A DNA stretch of 64,000 nucleotides from Fremontodendron californicum (lineage: Eukaryota > Streptophyta > Magnoliopsida > Malvales > Malvaceae): assembly GCA_030761205.1 (NCBI GenBank), contig JAULJL010000035.1, positions 13,410,001-13,474,000 of the forward strand. The letters are read 5' to 3'. This document shows positions 1 through 10,391 of the stretch, one piece after another. The notes under the pieces were generated by a model. That model saw nothing but the letters and a program-made list of their open reading frames with translations. It made no database searches and had not been told where the DNA came from. The position numbers were made by a program, and so were the translations under genes. Position 1 is the first letter of the stretch; each line of letters opens with the position of its first letter.

Positions 1-1122
1 GATGTGCAATGACGTCTGTGCTGACCTGTTTTCGTATTTTGCCCATATCGTCTTATCCACATCAGAAAATGAGCTGATTCCAACGGCTATGGATCCGTAA
101 CTGATAGGGGTATATTTTTCTAGAAGACAATTTTATCAGATCGAGCCTCCAACATTGACAAAATCGACCATCAAGCTGGCTGATCAGAATTGTCATACAA
201 TATGACGAAAATTGTTAGAAAAATGCACCCACCTATTATACCTACCTTTGAAATTTGTAAAGCTTGTCTCTTGTCATTTAGCCCTCCAAAATGTGTATAA
301 ATAAAGGGCCTTGGATGAGTATTGGGATACATTATACATTGGTAGGATATTAGCCATTGCAATGTAATTCTCTAAGTTTTCTTCTTCTTTCCTTTCTCTA
401 GTTTTCTTTTTCTTTATTTTTCTTTTCATTTTCTTCATATCTAGTATGTGTTGTTAATCATATTGTTGAGGTGATGAGGTGAAGCTTTTGGTAAATGCTA
501 AGGTTAGTCTCTTAAACATGAGCTAAAATGAATCATCATTTAGTATAGATAATATTTTCTTTTGGTTGAAAATCATACTTGCAAAGTAGGGATCTTGATT
601 CATTATTGACAATGAAAATGGCACAGTAAATGCTTGGTTTCATAACCTTGATTTGTTGTAGACATATACCTTGGCATAAGGAATGCTTGGACTCTTTTTG
701 TGAGTTTTGAGGACACCAAATGAACATAATATCATATGCTATGGACGTTGGACAATTTGGACTGAATTGCTAAACCTTCCGATTGGAATCTCCCTTATGT
801 GTGAATTTCAATTGTGTAATAAAACAAGATTAATCTTAGCATAACACCAAGAGTGGATTCTCTAACCTCAACATCTTTTCTTATTGTTTTTATATCTTGT
901 TTAATTTCTTTTATGTTATTTTGTTTATTTTGTTCTCTAATATCTTGTTTATCTTGTTTTGTTGTTGATTCCCTAATATCTTTTTTACTTTCTTTTTCTT
1001 ATATATTTATAAACTTATACTTACTAATACGCTTCCCTGTGGTTCGACCTCGGACACCCGAGAATTTATTACTTGAACATAACCTGCACTTGGGTTTACG
1101 ACTCTTAATTGAGTCACCATCA
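1..1122 (+). repeat. 5' LTR (3' portion only) of the LOG-carrying retrotransposon
   Basis: Matches 4802-5923 in the 3' LTR. Differences I noted by eye lie near positions 27, 66, 235 and 455. It ends with CACCATCA just before the primer-binding site. A low-complexity T-rich open frame at 853-1173 crosses the LTR end and is not a gene. Confidence 0.92.
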
Positions 1123-1128
1123 AGTTTT

Positions 1129-1145
1129 TGGCGCCGTTGCCCGGG
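1129..1145 (+). other. Primer-binding site, tRNA-Asp type
   Basis: TGGCGCCGTTGCC (1129-1141) is complementary to the 3' end of plant tRNA-Asp, whose acceptor arm ends GGCAACGGCGCCA. It lies six bases after the LTR end. tRNA-Asp priming is known for Athila-type Ty3/Gypsy elements, which suggests the lineage of the autonomous partner. Confidence 0.8.
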
Positions 1146-2039
1146 AAGCAATACTAAGTATATAAGTTTATAAGTATATTTATTTTTATTGGCTGGTTAT
1201 ACCGCCTAATTTTCTATATATTTATATTTATATTGTATATTAACTTTGTTTTATTTTTATTGGCTGGTTATACCGCCTAATCTGTATATTAACTTTGTTT
1301 TATGCTTGTTTGGCGACGTGATTTTAGATCTCGTCGTTTAGTTAGATTTTATTGTGAAACTTTTTCAGGTAATCTTTCTAATACAACTCCTACCATGTGC
1401 ACGATGGACGTGTAACGGTAAATGTCGTTCTATTGGGATTCCGTCCTCTAATCGAGATGATAAAATTGAATTCATTAAGGATGGACTGAGTAAGGAGAAT
1501 TTGGGTAATATCCAACTTTCTCTTGAGACGCATCCTAGTGGAGACGTACAAAGAGAAATTCTTGATTTATGGCCGCAATTCCAAAGGGAATGGCAACATC
1601 TTGGGAATCTGATGTTAAAAGACCCTGTTTGCCAGCTTGTACGAAAACTGGATGGGAAGCATATCCTCGACTCATAGAAGGCGTTTAAGCCGTTTCTGGA
1701 CGTAAAACCAGAGGAAGATGTGAGCCACAATCACAACTACAATAAATGACTTCTTAGCTTTTGGTTTGATTTGCAATAATTTTATTTCGGTTTAATTTAC
1801 GTGTTGTTCGATTTGTGTAATTATTCTCGTTTTTTTTTTTTGCATTGGTCTTTTACGGTTGATTTTTCTTCTCTTTTTGATTTTCTTCCTGAAATCACGC
1901 AAAAATCTTTTGTTAGGTTAACATTTTCTTCTGACAGGTCAAATACACTTTCGGCGACATTATTACTCTTGTCTGATTCACTACTCAGTCCTCTATATAT
2001 TACACCATGTACTCATTCTCTTTCAGGCACTCGAAAAAA
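1146..2039 (+). other. Retrotransposon leader between the primer-binding site and the LOG-like frame
   Basis: Contains a repeated motif, GGCTGGTTATACCGCCTAAT, near 1190 and 1260. A 107-codon open frame at 1354-1677 is overlapped by an equally long antisense frame; neither resembles a known family, and I do not call either a gene. A donor-like CAGGTAATC at about 1368 and an acceptor-like TCTCTTTCAG ending near 2025 could define a leader intron that brings the cap close to the LOG start. That is inference only. Confidence 0.5.
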
Positions 2040-2696
2040 ATGGAAAGTACTTCGTCCCAGCGCATTAAAAAAATTTGTGTCTTTGGAGGTGCTTATCCGG
2101 GGAAAAATAACATATTCGCTGATGAAGCCATAAGAGTTGGAGTAATACTTGCCCAACAAAAGATCCAGTTGATTTATGGAGGCGGTAGTACGGGTTTAAT
2201 GGGAGCAGTCGCTACAGCAGCACACGCCGGAGGAAGTCCAGTTCTAGGAATCGTGCCAAAACTATTCACAGATTTTTGTGGACCTACCGTGGGTAAGGAA
2301 ATACAAGTCTGGAGTATCTCTGAACGGATGACAATCATGTACCATTCTGCCGATGCATTCATTGCTTTACCAGGAGGTCTGGGTACATTGGAAGAAATAG
2401 CTTGCGTGGCTTCTTGGACATCTTTGGTCACAAATAAGAAACCCATTGGTTTGCTTAATATTAATGGTTATTTTAGTAATTTGCTTTCATATTTAGATAA
2501 TGCTGTGGAAAATGGATTCATGTTTTCAGAGGCAAGGAGAACCATAATTTCTGCTACAACCATTGAAAATTTACTCAAAAAGCTCCAAGCTTATGAGTAT
2601 TTATCTGCTACGGTTGTTTCGCAAACGCTCGGAAAAGAAAACGAGATATGGACGAGCAAGGAGTGGATTGCACTTTGTCTTTGTGACATTATCTAA
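2040..2696 (+). CDS. LOG-like cytokinin riboside 5'-monophosphate phosphoribohydrolase, retrotransposon-borne
   Basis: A single uninterrupted 218-codon frame of the LOG (lonely guy) family. Family members release active free-base cytokinin from its riboside 5'-monophosphate in the cytosol. Visible family features: an N-terminal Rossmann strand KKICVFGG (residues about 10-17), a nucleotide-binding GGGSTGLMG, a conserved Arg in ISERM, and the signature PGGLGTLEE with its catalytic-site Glu, followed by KPIGLLNINGYF. Length is normal for the family. Plant LOG genes usually have several introns; this frame has none and lies between two LTRs, so it looks like a retro-transduced copy. I chose the ATG at 2040 because MESTSSQRIKKICVF aligns with LOG N-termini; an in-frame ATG at 2007 would add 11 residues. 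The C-terminus is longer than usual after LQAYE. All core motifs are intact, so selection is plausible, but activity and expression are unproven. Confidence 0.88.
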   Translation: MESTSSQRIKKICVFGGAYPGKNNIFADEAIRVGVILAQQKIQLIYGGGSTGLMGAVATAAHAGGSPVLGIVPKLFTDFCGPTVGKEIQVWSISERMTIMYHSADAFIALPGGLGTLEEIACVASWTSLVTNKKPIGLLNINGYFSNLLSYLDNAVENGFMFSEARRTIISATTIENLLKKLQAYEYLSATVVSQTLGKENEIWTSKEWIALCLCDII

Positions 2697-4449
2697 CATT
2701 TTGTTTGTTGTGTTTCAGTTATAATAAGTGGTTAGCAACCTCTGCAGGTAATATCTCCTAAATTCTACCTTTAAAATTTGACATTGGGGACAATGTCATA
2801 TTTTAGTAGGGGGTAAGGGACATATTTTGCTAAAAAAAAAATTTGTTGTGTTTTAAGACATTTAGAAGTATTCATTCTGAACAAGGTCTGAGTAAGGGAG
2901 ACTTGAGACATACCTTGTCAGTTTGATTTAATCTTCTTCTTCAAAAAAAAAAAAAAGCATGTTTAGACTTAGTGTGTTTTTTAGTTACTTTCAATACTAT
3001 AATGATATATGAATTGCATAAGTCTAAAACAGATTTATTAGTGAGAAGATTTTCATGAGAATTGAGCTTGATATCAACCTTTTTATGAGCCAATGTTAAT
3101 ATGATATGTTGATTGAGAAAGAAGCATGTTTAGACTTAATCTGACTTGTATAATCATCCTTGTGAGTTTTTGAGCCTATAATGATTGATGCATTATACAA
3201 ATCAATCTAATTTCTTTCTTGAGTGCTCTTATGATTACATGATTCTCTAGAACTTGCTTTAAACCGTTTGATACTATATTGATACATGTGACAACATGAA
3301 TATGATAGAGGCATTAGGATTATAACCAGAGCCAAACAGCCATCCCTTATTAATGTTCTAAGAGAACATCCCCACTAGTGAGCCAATTTGAGCCTACATT
3401 AAATATGCTGTTTTATTGGTAACCACAACTTACACCTAGCCTAAATATACTTATATCCTTACCCTTGTTCTAAAGATGGATTTTTATATTTTGAGACATA
3501 TTAAAAAAAAAAAAATAAGGGATATTTTTAGTTGAAAATTTGGGTTAGAAACAAAAGATAAGTGTGGGGGAAGAAAAGAAAAGAAAAAGTCAAGAGAAAA
3601 AGAAAGGGATCATTGTTAAATACATTCTCATATTTAAAAAAAAAAAAAAAAAAAAAGAATCTTCTCTTGAACTTCTAGAAAAAGATGTTACAAAGTTGGT
3701 TAGAATGATGCAAAGGCTCAACATGAATATTTAGCCTATGTTATTATGTGCCTTATAAGAGTTTTGAGAAGTTTTATTTGTATGATCTTATTATGTCTCT
3801 AAAATCTATGAACTCTTTGGAACCTTTGTGATATCTTTATCCTTTTGTTCTTTAACCACATTATAACCCTTTGGCCCCATTACAACCGTGAATAAAGACC
3901 TCTTGATTTATGAAGTTGTATGATCTAAATAGTGGAGAATAGGTGGACAAGCAAGCATATGGTAGAAGTGTTTTCATGAGATTGATTGAGTGTAAACACT
4001 TTACCACTACTTTAAAGAGTGAAAATCAAGAGAGTATCCCATGTGAGAAGTTGAGATTAAGTTTGAATATGCACTATTTTGATTGAAATATGTTATGTTA
4101 ATATTGGCTTAACTCATTTATTTACATTCAAGCAAGATTTTTTGTGAATTTCTTTAAGCTATTGATTAGTTTTTAAGACTTGTCCAATGATTATCTCTAA
4201 TTTATATTGGAAGGATTAGTTATAATTATTATTTTTAGTTTTTCTTATGTCTTCAATGTTTGTGGGTATCGTCCTAGTAAACCCTCACGAGACTAAACTC
4301 GTCCACTAGGGACACCTAGGGGTTTAAAGGCTTGTGTCACATGCTAAGTGCCACCGTGATTTCCTACGAAAATGGATTAGATTAGATTTTCTTATTTTAT
4401 TTTTATTGAGTCGTTGCTAGGGACTAGCAACAATCTAAGTGTGGGGGTG
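2697..4449 (+). other. 3' internal non-coding region of the retrotransposon, with polypurine tracts
   Basis: No coding potential. At 2781-2820 it has the ACATTGGGGACAATGTCA type motif with a following G-run, often seen downstream of pol in plant Ty3/Gypsy elements. A second purine-rich stretch lies near 3560-3610. The likely polypurine tract priming plus-strand synthesis is TAAGTGTGGGGGTG at 4436-4449, directly before the 3' LTR. Several poly(A) runs occur at 2945, 3505 and 3637. Confidence 0.7.
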
Positions 4450-5923
4450 TGATAACTCGTATAATTATATAGTTTTTAGTTATGTTTTATTATTGTTTTG
4501 TGTCAAATACGAGTTATTATTGTTTAGTCTAATTGTGTTTATGATCTTTTATATTTTTATGTAATTTGGTGCTTTTCACAAGTTTCTTTGAGTGATTTCA
4601 GATTACTAGAATTAAGGGCAAATCCAGTTCAGTTCTAGTTCCGACACCGTTTACCATATCCGCTATATCTCGAGTTTCACTGAAGCAATAAGGCTGAAAT
4701 TTGTAGCCGTGCAAAGCTAAGAGGCATATCTATCTTTTTCATGTTTTACACTTCTTGAAACGGAGTCGTTTTCCCTAGTGAAATCGACCATCAAGTTGGC
4801 TGATGTGCAATGACGTCTGTGCTGACCGGTTTTCGTATTTTGCCCATATCGTCTTATCCACATCAGCAAATGAGCTGATTCCAACGGCTATGGATCCGTA
4901 ACTGATAGGGGTATATTTTTCTAGAAGACAATTTTATCAGATCGAGCCTCCAACATTGACAAAATCGACCATCAAGCTGGCTGATCAGAATTGTCATACA
5001 ATATGACGAAAATTGTTAGAAAAATGCACCCACCTACTATACCTACCTTTGAAATTTGTAAAGCTTGTCTCTTGTCATTTAGCCCTCCAAAATGTGTATA
5101 AATAAAGGGCCTTGGATGAGTATTGGGATACATTATACATTGGTAGGATATTAGCCATTGCAATGTAATTCTCTAAGTTTTCTTCTTCTTTCCTTTCTCT
5201 AGTTTTCTTTTTCTTTATTTTTCTTTTCATTTTCTTCATATCTAGTATGTGTTGCTAATCATATTGTTGAGGTGATGAGGTGAAGCTTTTGGTAAATGCT
5301 AAGGTTAGTCTCTTAAACATGAGCTAAAATGAATCATCATTTAGTATAGATAATATTTTCTTTTGGTTGAAAATCATACTTGCAAAGTAGGGATCTTGAT
5401 TCATTATTGACAATGAAAATGGCACAGTAAATGCTTGGTTTCATAACCTTGATTTGTTGTAGACATATACCTTGGCATAAGGAATGCTTGGACTCTTTTT
5501 GTGAGTTTTGAGGACACCAAATGAACATAATATCATATGCTATGGACGTTGGACAATTTGGACTGAATTGCTAAACCTTCCGATTGGAATCTCCCTTATG
5601 TGTGAATTTCAATTGTGTAATAAAACAAGATTAATCTTAGCATAACACCAAGAGTGGATTCTCTAACCTCAACATCTTTTCTTATTGTTTTTATATCTTG
5701 TTTAATTTCTTTTATGTTATTTTGTTTATTTTGTTCTCTAATATCTTGTTTATCTTGTTTTGTTGTTGATTCCCTAATATCTTTTTTACTTTCTTTTTCT
5801 TATATATTTATAAACTTATACTTACTAATACGCTTCCCTGTGGTTCGACCTCGGACACCCGAGAATTTATTACTTGAACATAACCTGCACTTGGGTTTAC
5901 GACTCTTAATTGAGTCACCATCA
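4450..5923 (+). repeat. Complete 3' LTR (1474 bp)
   Basis: Begins TGATAACTCGTAT and ends CACCATCA, so it has the TG...CA ends of LTRs. A short inverted repeat at its start (ATAACTCGTAT near 4453, ATACGAGTTAT near 4507) could form a hairpin. The five bases after it (5924-5928, ATTGG) should be one copy of the target-site duplication; the other copy lies before the window. Confidence 0.9.
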
Positions 5924-7951
5924 ATTGGGCCCACTTCTCCTTGGGGATCCTATCAAGCTAATTAGCCGCCTCTGCATTTTCTCCACGAAGATTCTCATAC
6001 ATGAAATGAAAATTCGGTCGCCTCAACTCATATCCTGATAAAATTAAAAACAAAAGACTTGTGAATTTCAGTATTATTTTATATACTCAAGGAAATATAA
6101 GAGATCAAATAACTATCATAACTTTCCATACCCATGTTAACAATGTGTCGACGTAATTCCTTATTGTTAAACTTCTTCATAAAGTTAGCTGCAATGTGTC
6201 GAATGCAGTACACTAAATATGCATGTGGAGGATTCTATCCACTACCATAGCGTCTAATCGCAGCTTTGATGGCTTCATGTCGACCAGACATCAAGCATAT
6301 GCCAGGCTGTTTTGTCACATGTCTACATAAATTACTGAGAAAGAATGACCAAGCCTCCATTGTCTCACCCTCCACAATGGCAAACACAATTGGCAGTATG
6401 TTTCGGTTGCCATCTTGTGCAATAGCTAACAATAATATTCCTTTGTATTTTCCATACAAGAAAGTACCGTCTATTTGCACAATAAGTTTACAAACAGATA
6501 CCCTTCAATGCACGATTTGAATGTCCAAAAGAGTCGACGGAATATTCTCTTACCCTAGGCCATTCGATCACCGTGATATGCAGGTACTGTTTTCAATTCC
6601 ACAATTGTACCAGGAACGAGATGTTGCATTGCACCTAACCATTTAGATATCTCATTATACGATCTATCCCAATCGCCAAAAACTCGAACAATTGCCTTTT
6701 GCTTTACGTTCCACGCTTTCTTATAGGAGGTGATGTATCCATACCGGATTCGCATCTCAGCGATCAAAACTGAAACGGAGATCTCCGGATTTGCTTGGAC
6801 CAATGACAGAATGCATGAACAGATCATTTAGAATCTAACTTGCAATGATCTTGTGAAATCCTACCCGATGTGCAAGTATGAGGCCCTTCATATGTTCTAA
6901 TCTCCCATGCCTGTTTCTTCTTCATAAATGTTGTCCTTATTCTCCAATTGCACCCTTTCCCATACATTAGACATTTGGCATAATATTTGGTCCGCTCAGA
7001 TTCAATTACTCTGTAATCTACAGAGTTTTTGATGTTATAGTGCTTAATAGCTGAAAGCACAGCCTCTTTCCTTTGAAATTGTAACCCAACACACAAATCA
7101 ACTGTCGATGGATCAAAAGTCAGAGGCGTAGCAAATGTATGAGCATACTTAGGTAATTCTGGCAGTTGCATTGCCTCCAGATACAGGGTGTGCATATGGG
7201 ATGAAGCCTCATATGGGGGAAGATCTCCATGAGTGTTGATCTCAGCAGCGACGACGTCAGGGTCAGAATCACTGTTGTCATCACATGCGAATTCAGCATC
7301 CTCTTCCTGCTTACTAAAGTTACCAACATATTCACCATGGACTCCAAATGGTGGAACAGGATCAACACCAGTTGGCTCATCTTCGACGGTAGTAGGAATT
7401 GTTTGTGAGACTAATGAATTATGAAAAGTTTTAGCTTGAGATAGCGGAACGACTTCTTCTGTGGGAACGTCGTATGTAGTGTGAACATACAATGACCCAG
7501 AATCATCATCTTCTGTGGGAAAGTTTTCTGTAGTGCGAACATTTGAAGGCCCACAATCATCGTAAACATCCTCTATGTCAGTATATAACTTAAGTACACC
7601 AATATTTGCAAATGTCTCATGAGCATAAAACATGCATCTGACATAATCATCATCTTCAAGTGGAAATGTTCTATATCGGACACATCCTTCACCAATAGAA
7701 AGAGGATGCCTATACTTAATCTCTGAAACTCTTGTGCTATTTTCAGCTTTAGTTTTTGTATGAATTTGCAGCTTCAGTTCCTCTAATGTGACGTCTTCAT
7801 CAACACGAAAGCTTTTAGGACGTTCACAATCAAAGGTAGCACTTTCGTCAGTATTATGAATTTGGCCATTATAGTAGACCAATGCGATCACTTTGTTGCT
7901 CATGTTGTTTAGTAATGAAACTGAGAAGGATGAGAATGGAGGTATTATCAC
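5924..7951 (-). pseudogene. Mutator-like (MULE/MuDR) transposase gene, decayed and split by the LTR element
   Basis: Read on the minus strand. The better start is the Met at 7903 (MSNKVIALVYYNGQ). A PB1-like N-terminal region is followed by an acidic linker and a MuDR DNA-binding/zinc domain (VGLQFQRKEAVLSAIKHYN ... CLMYGKGCNWRIR, then GPHTC). A one-base shift at about 6826 moves the frame into LICSCIL-type sequence (6555-6827). A stop at 6555 and a further shift near 6490 precede the MULE catalytic domain (QIDGTFLYGKYKG, 6235-6480). The second catalytic Asp, normally in an SDRH motif, is Gly here (SGRH). A conserved Trp is a stop at 6235. An intron with normal borders lies at 6035-6131, and another stop lies in the next exon. 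The gene is cut at 5923 just after IPKEKWAQ; the zinc-finger C-terminus must lie left of the window. Non-functional. Confidence 0.9.
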
Positions 7952-8440
7952 TCAGCAAAAGAAAGAAGAAATAGAGAATGATGAGGTATTAGCACTCAGA
8001 AAAAATCTGATTGAAAAACTACTATAGGAGGTATTGTAAACCTTCATCAGTTTTATGAATTTATAATGGTTCATTGTGTTGTATTGGATGACAAATCCCA
8101 TCCTTTGTACAGGATGGAATCTGATTCCCATTTTCTGGCTATGGTTAATTGATTGAAAAACTGATAACTCATTCAATGCAAAAACTGATGATAAATCCCA
8201 TTCTTTTTACCGGACTGTCCAATAGTCCCATACATTACAGAAGGAATCCAATTCCAATATTTTCTGCAGCATTTGATTGACTGGAAAATAGCTGAAACCT
8301 ATCCCTAACCCTAAATCATTAGTCAAATTCCAATATTTTCTACAACATTTGATTGACTGAAAAATAACCGAAACCCTAACCCTAAATCATTAGTCCCATC
8401 CATTGCTTAAGGAATTCAATTCTAATATTTTCTACAGCAT
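7952..8440. other. 5' flank of the MULE gene, no gene seen
   Basis: Contains two imperfect copies of a block with TCCAATATTTTCT and GATTGACTG near 8250-8440, and the phrase ACCCTAACCCTAAATCATTAG twice. No convincing terminal inverted repeat was found for the MULE here. Confidence 0.5.
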
Positions 8441-9240
8441 AAAATTATATAAATTTAATATAAGAAATTAATTTTTAATTTGTATAAATTTAATATAAGA
8501 AATCAAATTTTAATTTATATAAAATTTAAATAAGAAATCAAATTTTAAGTTTTATAAAATTTTAATAAGAAATGCATTTTTTTTAAAATAAAATTTTGAT
8601 AAGAAATAAATTTTTATTTTATATAAAATTTAAATAAGAAATAATTTTTTTATATACAATTTTAATAAGAAATATTTTTTTAAAAAAATTTTAATAAGAA
8701 ATCAAATTTTATTTTTTATATAGAATTAAAATAATAAAATAAAATTTATTTATTATAAAATTTCAATAAAAATTAAATTTTACTTTTTATAAAATTAAAT
8801 AAATTATAAAATTTTTGTACCTATGTTAAAAAAAAAAAAAAACAAACCAAGATTTTTTTTATACCCGTTTGTTACAGATCTCACATATAAAATTTAAATA
8901 AGAAATCAAATTTTAATTTATAACTAATTTAATTAAGAAAAAAAAAAGTTTTTTTATATTTAAATTTAAATAAGAAATACTTTTTCTAAATAAAATTTTA
9001 ATAGGAAATATAATTTTTTTTATAAAATTTAAATAAGAAATAAAATATTTTTTTTTTATAAAATTAAAATAATAATTTTTTTTAAATTAAAAAATTATAA
9101 TATTCTCTTATATTATTTTAAAAAACAAACGAAGGTAATTTTTATACCCGTTTGCAATTTTTAAATTTAAAATACAAAATTTTAAAAAAAAAAAATTGCA
9201 TTTTTTTTTCAAACGGTTATATTATAAAATTTAAATAAAA
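8441..9240. repeat. Degenerate AT-rich tandem array (about 40-bp units)
   Basis: The phrase AATTTAAATAAGAAATCAAA and variants (TTTTAATAAGAAAT) recur roughly every 40 bp, about 18-20 times, with decay and poly(A)/poly(T) runs. No gene. Confidence 0.65.
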
Positions 9241-9255
9241 TTGTAATAAAAAAAA

Positions 9256-9353
9256 GGGAAATCGCCTTCCCCCATGGCGATTTTCCTTGGTATTTTTTCA
9301 ATTTTTTTAAAAAAGTTTCGCTAAGAAATCGCCATGGGAGATGACGATTTCCC
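9256..9353. repeat. Near-perfect inverted repeat, 28-bp arms (fold-back or transposon ends)
   Basis: The left arm starts GGGAAATCGCC at 9256 and contains CCATGGCGATTT. The right arm, ending CGATTTCCC at 9353, is its reverse complement with three mismatches in 28. The loop is about 40 bp and A/T-rich. It could be a short MITE-like element or the joined ends of a deleted transposon. Confidence 0.75.
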
Positions 9354-10217
9354 AGCTGATTTTAAAAGGAACGAATTTTGGGAATTAATTTAAAAATAGC
9401 AATAATTCGATAAATAAAAAATAAAACAGCAGTATTCTGATAAAAAAACCTCATGAAACCCATCCTTTTTTTTTTTTTCCTTTCCTTTCCTTCTCTTTTA
9501 TCTTTTTCTTTCCTTCCTTCCTTTCTTTCTTCTTTATCCATCAAAAGTAAAAAAAAAAAAAAATTGGCACACATGTGACAAGTAATTGGGTAAGTAAAAT
9601 AAGAGTTGTCCCCATTTGTGGACAATTTTAATATAGATATGCTTTTGAAATCATTTAAAATAAATTAGAAACACGTACACCCGTTATGTAGTTGGAAAAA
9701 AATATTGAACAAAAAAAAAATGTGAAAAAAAATGTTTTTGAAGAGAGAAAAAATTGAGTAATTTATGATGAATATGATAGTTTATAAAAAAGAAGTGGAT
9801 AGTTTTTTAAATACATATAAGTAAATTTTTTTTTAAAAAATAGAAAAGTACGTAATTATCCATAATATTATTATTTAAAAAAAGTTTTTAAGTAATTTCA
9901 TTGACTGATTTGATGCTTAGTTGATTTGTGACACCAACTCAATCACTCTCATTATATTAGTATAGATATAGATATACATGGATGTTATAATTAAAAGTAA
10001 AAAGCTTGAGACTAATTAAAGATTTCGAATATTAAAATGAGCGGGAATTTTAAACTCGATGTAATGAAATCTTTCACACTATCTAATGGTTAGATACTGT
10101 CCAAAATCATGGAAAACCCTATCCTAACAGTCCGTGATTTCCATTTGGAATTACGGACATTTATTCTTTTTTTAGTTATAAACTGATTAACTGTTTACTC
10201 GGTTCCCTAAATTACTA
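9354..10217. other. Intergenic AT-rich sequence, no gene seen
   Basis: Low-complexity TTCC/CCTT tract at 9460-9540 and many A/T runs. The open frame across this tract is compositional. A partial repeat shared with 27695-27735 (TAATGGTTAGATACTGTCCA) occurs near 10085-10105. Confidence 0.6.
10117..10162. repeat. Inverted partner of 11378-11425
   Basis: ACCCTATCCTAACAGTCCGT... here is the reverse complement, with a few mismatches, of ...ACGGACTGTTAGGGTAAGG at 11378-11425. The pair brackets about 1.2 kb. A related palindromic stretch (GTCCGTGATT ... AATCACGGAC) is beside the intact ankyrin gene at 13196-13226. Confidence 0.65.
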
Positions 10218-10391
10218 AAGGATAAAAATACGTGGTTATTTTGGTGTTTGTGATTTTCTCTAGGAGTGACGGACCGTGAGGAAAGTCGGATCCCAAAATC
10301 ATATGCATATTCAATGGATCCGACTTACCTCATGGTCTGTCACTACTATAGGGAATGACAGACACCAAAATAGCCTAGTATTTTTATCCTT
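10218..10391. mobile_element. Fold-back MITE-like element
   Basis: The whole 174 bp is a long imperfect palindrome. AAGGATAAAAATA at 10218 pairs with TATTTTTATCCTT ending at 10391; TATTTTGGTGT pairs with ACACCAAAATA; GTGACGGACCGTGAGG pairs with CCTCATGGTCTGTCAC; GTCGGATCC pairs with GGATCCGAC. No obvious target duplication was seen. Confidence 0.75.

Larger units (their letters stand above)
1..5923 (+). mobile_element. Non-autonomous LTR retrotransposon carrying a LOG-like gene (left end outside window)
   Basis: Bases 1-1122 are repeated almost exactly at 4802-5923 (offset 4801); by eye I found about four mismatches. The right copy is a full LTR beginning TGATAACTCG at 4450 after a purine-rich tract and ending CACCATCA at 5923. 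A primer-binding site follows the left LTR at 1129, so the element reads on the plus strand. The internal region (about 3.3 kb) has no gag, protease, reverse transcriptase or integrase, so it must be mobilised by another element. Its only convincing reading frame is a LOG-like enzyme. Full length would be about 6.3 kb, with about 352 bp of the left LTR lying before the window. It interrupts a Mutator-like transposase gene. Near-identical LTRs imply a recent insertion. Confidence 0.9.

Noticed and set aside
853..1173. 106-codon hydrophobic frame at the LTR end
   Set aside because: T-rich low-complexity sequence inside the LTR, crossing the LTR/primer-site border and repeated in the 3' LTR with a different end.
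1354..1730. Overlapping sense and antisense frames in the retrotransposon leader
   Set aside because: Both are about the same length and neither matches a family; no reason to prefer either.
2174..2446. Antisense frame within the LOG-like gene
   Set aside because: Shadow of the real gene on the opposite strand.
7120..7380. Second minus-strand frame inside the MULE gene
   Set aside because: Out-of-frame shadow of the MULE N-terminal region.
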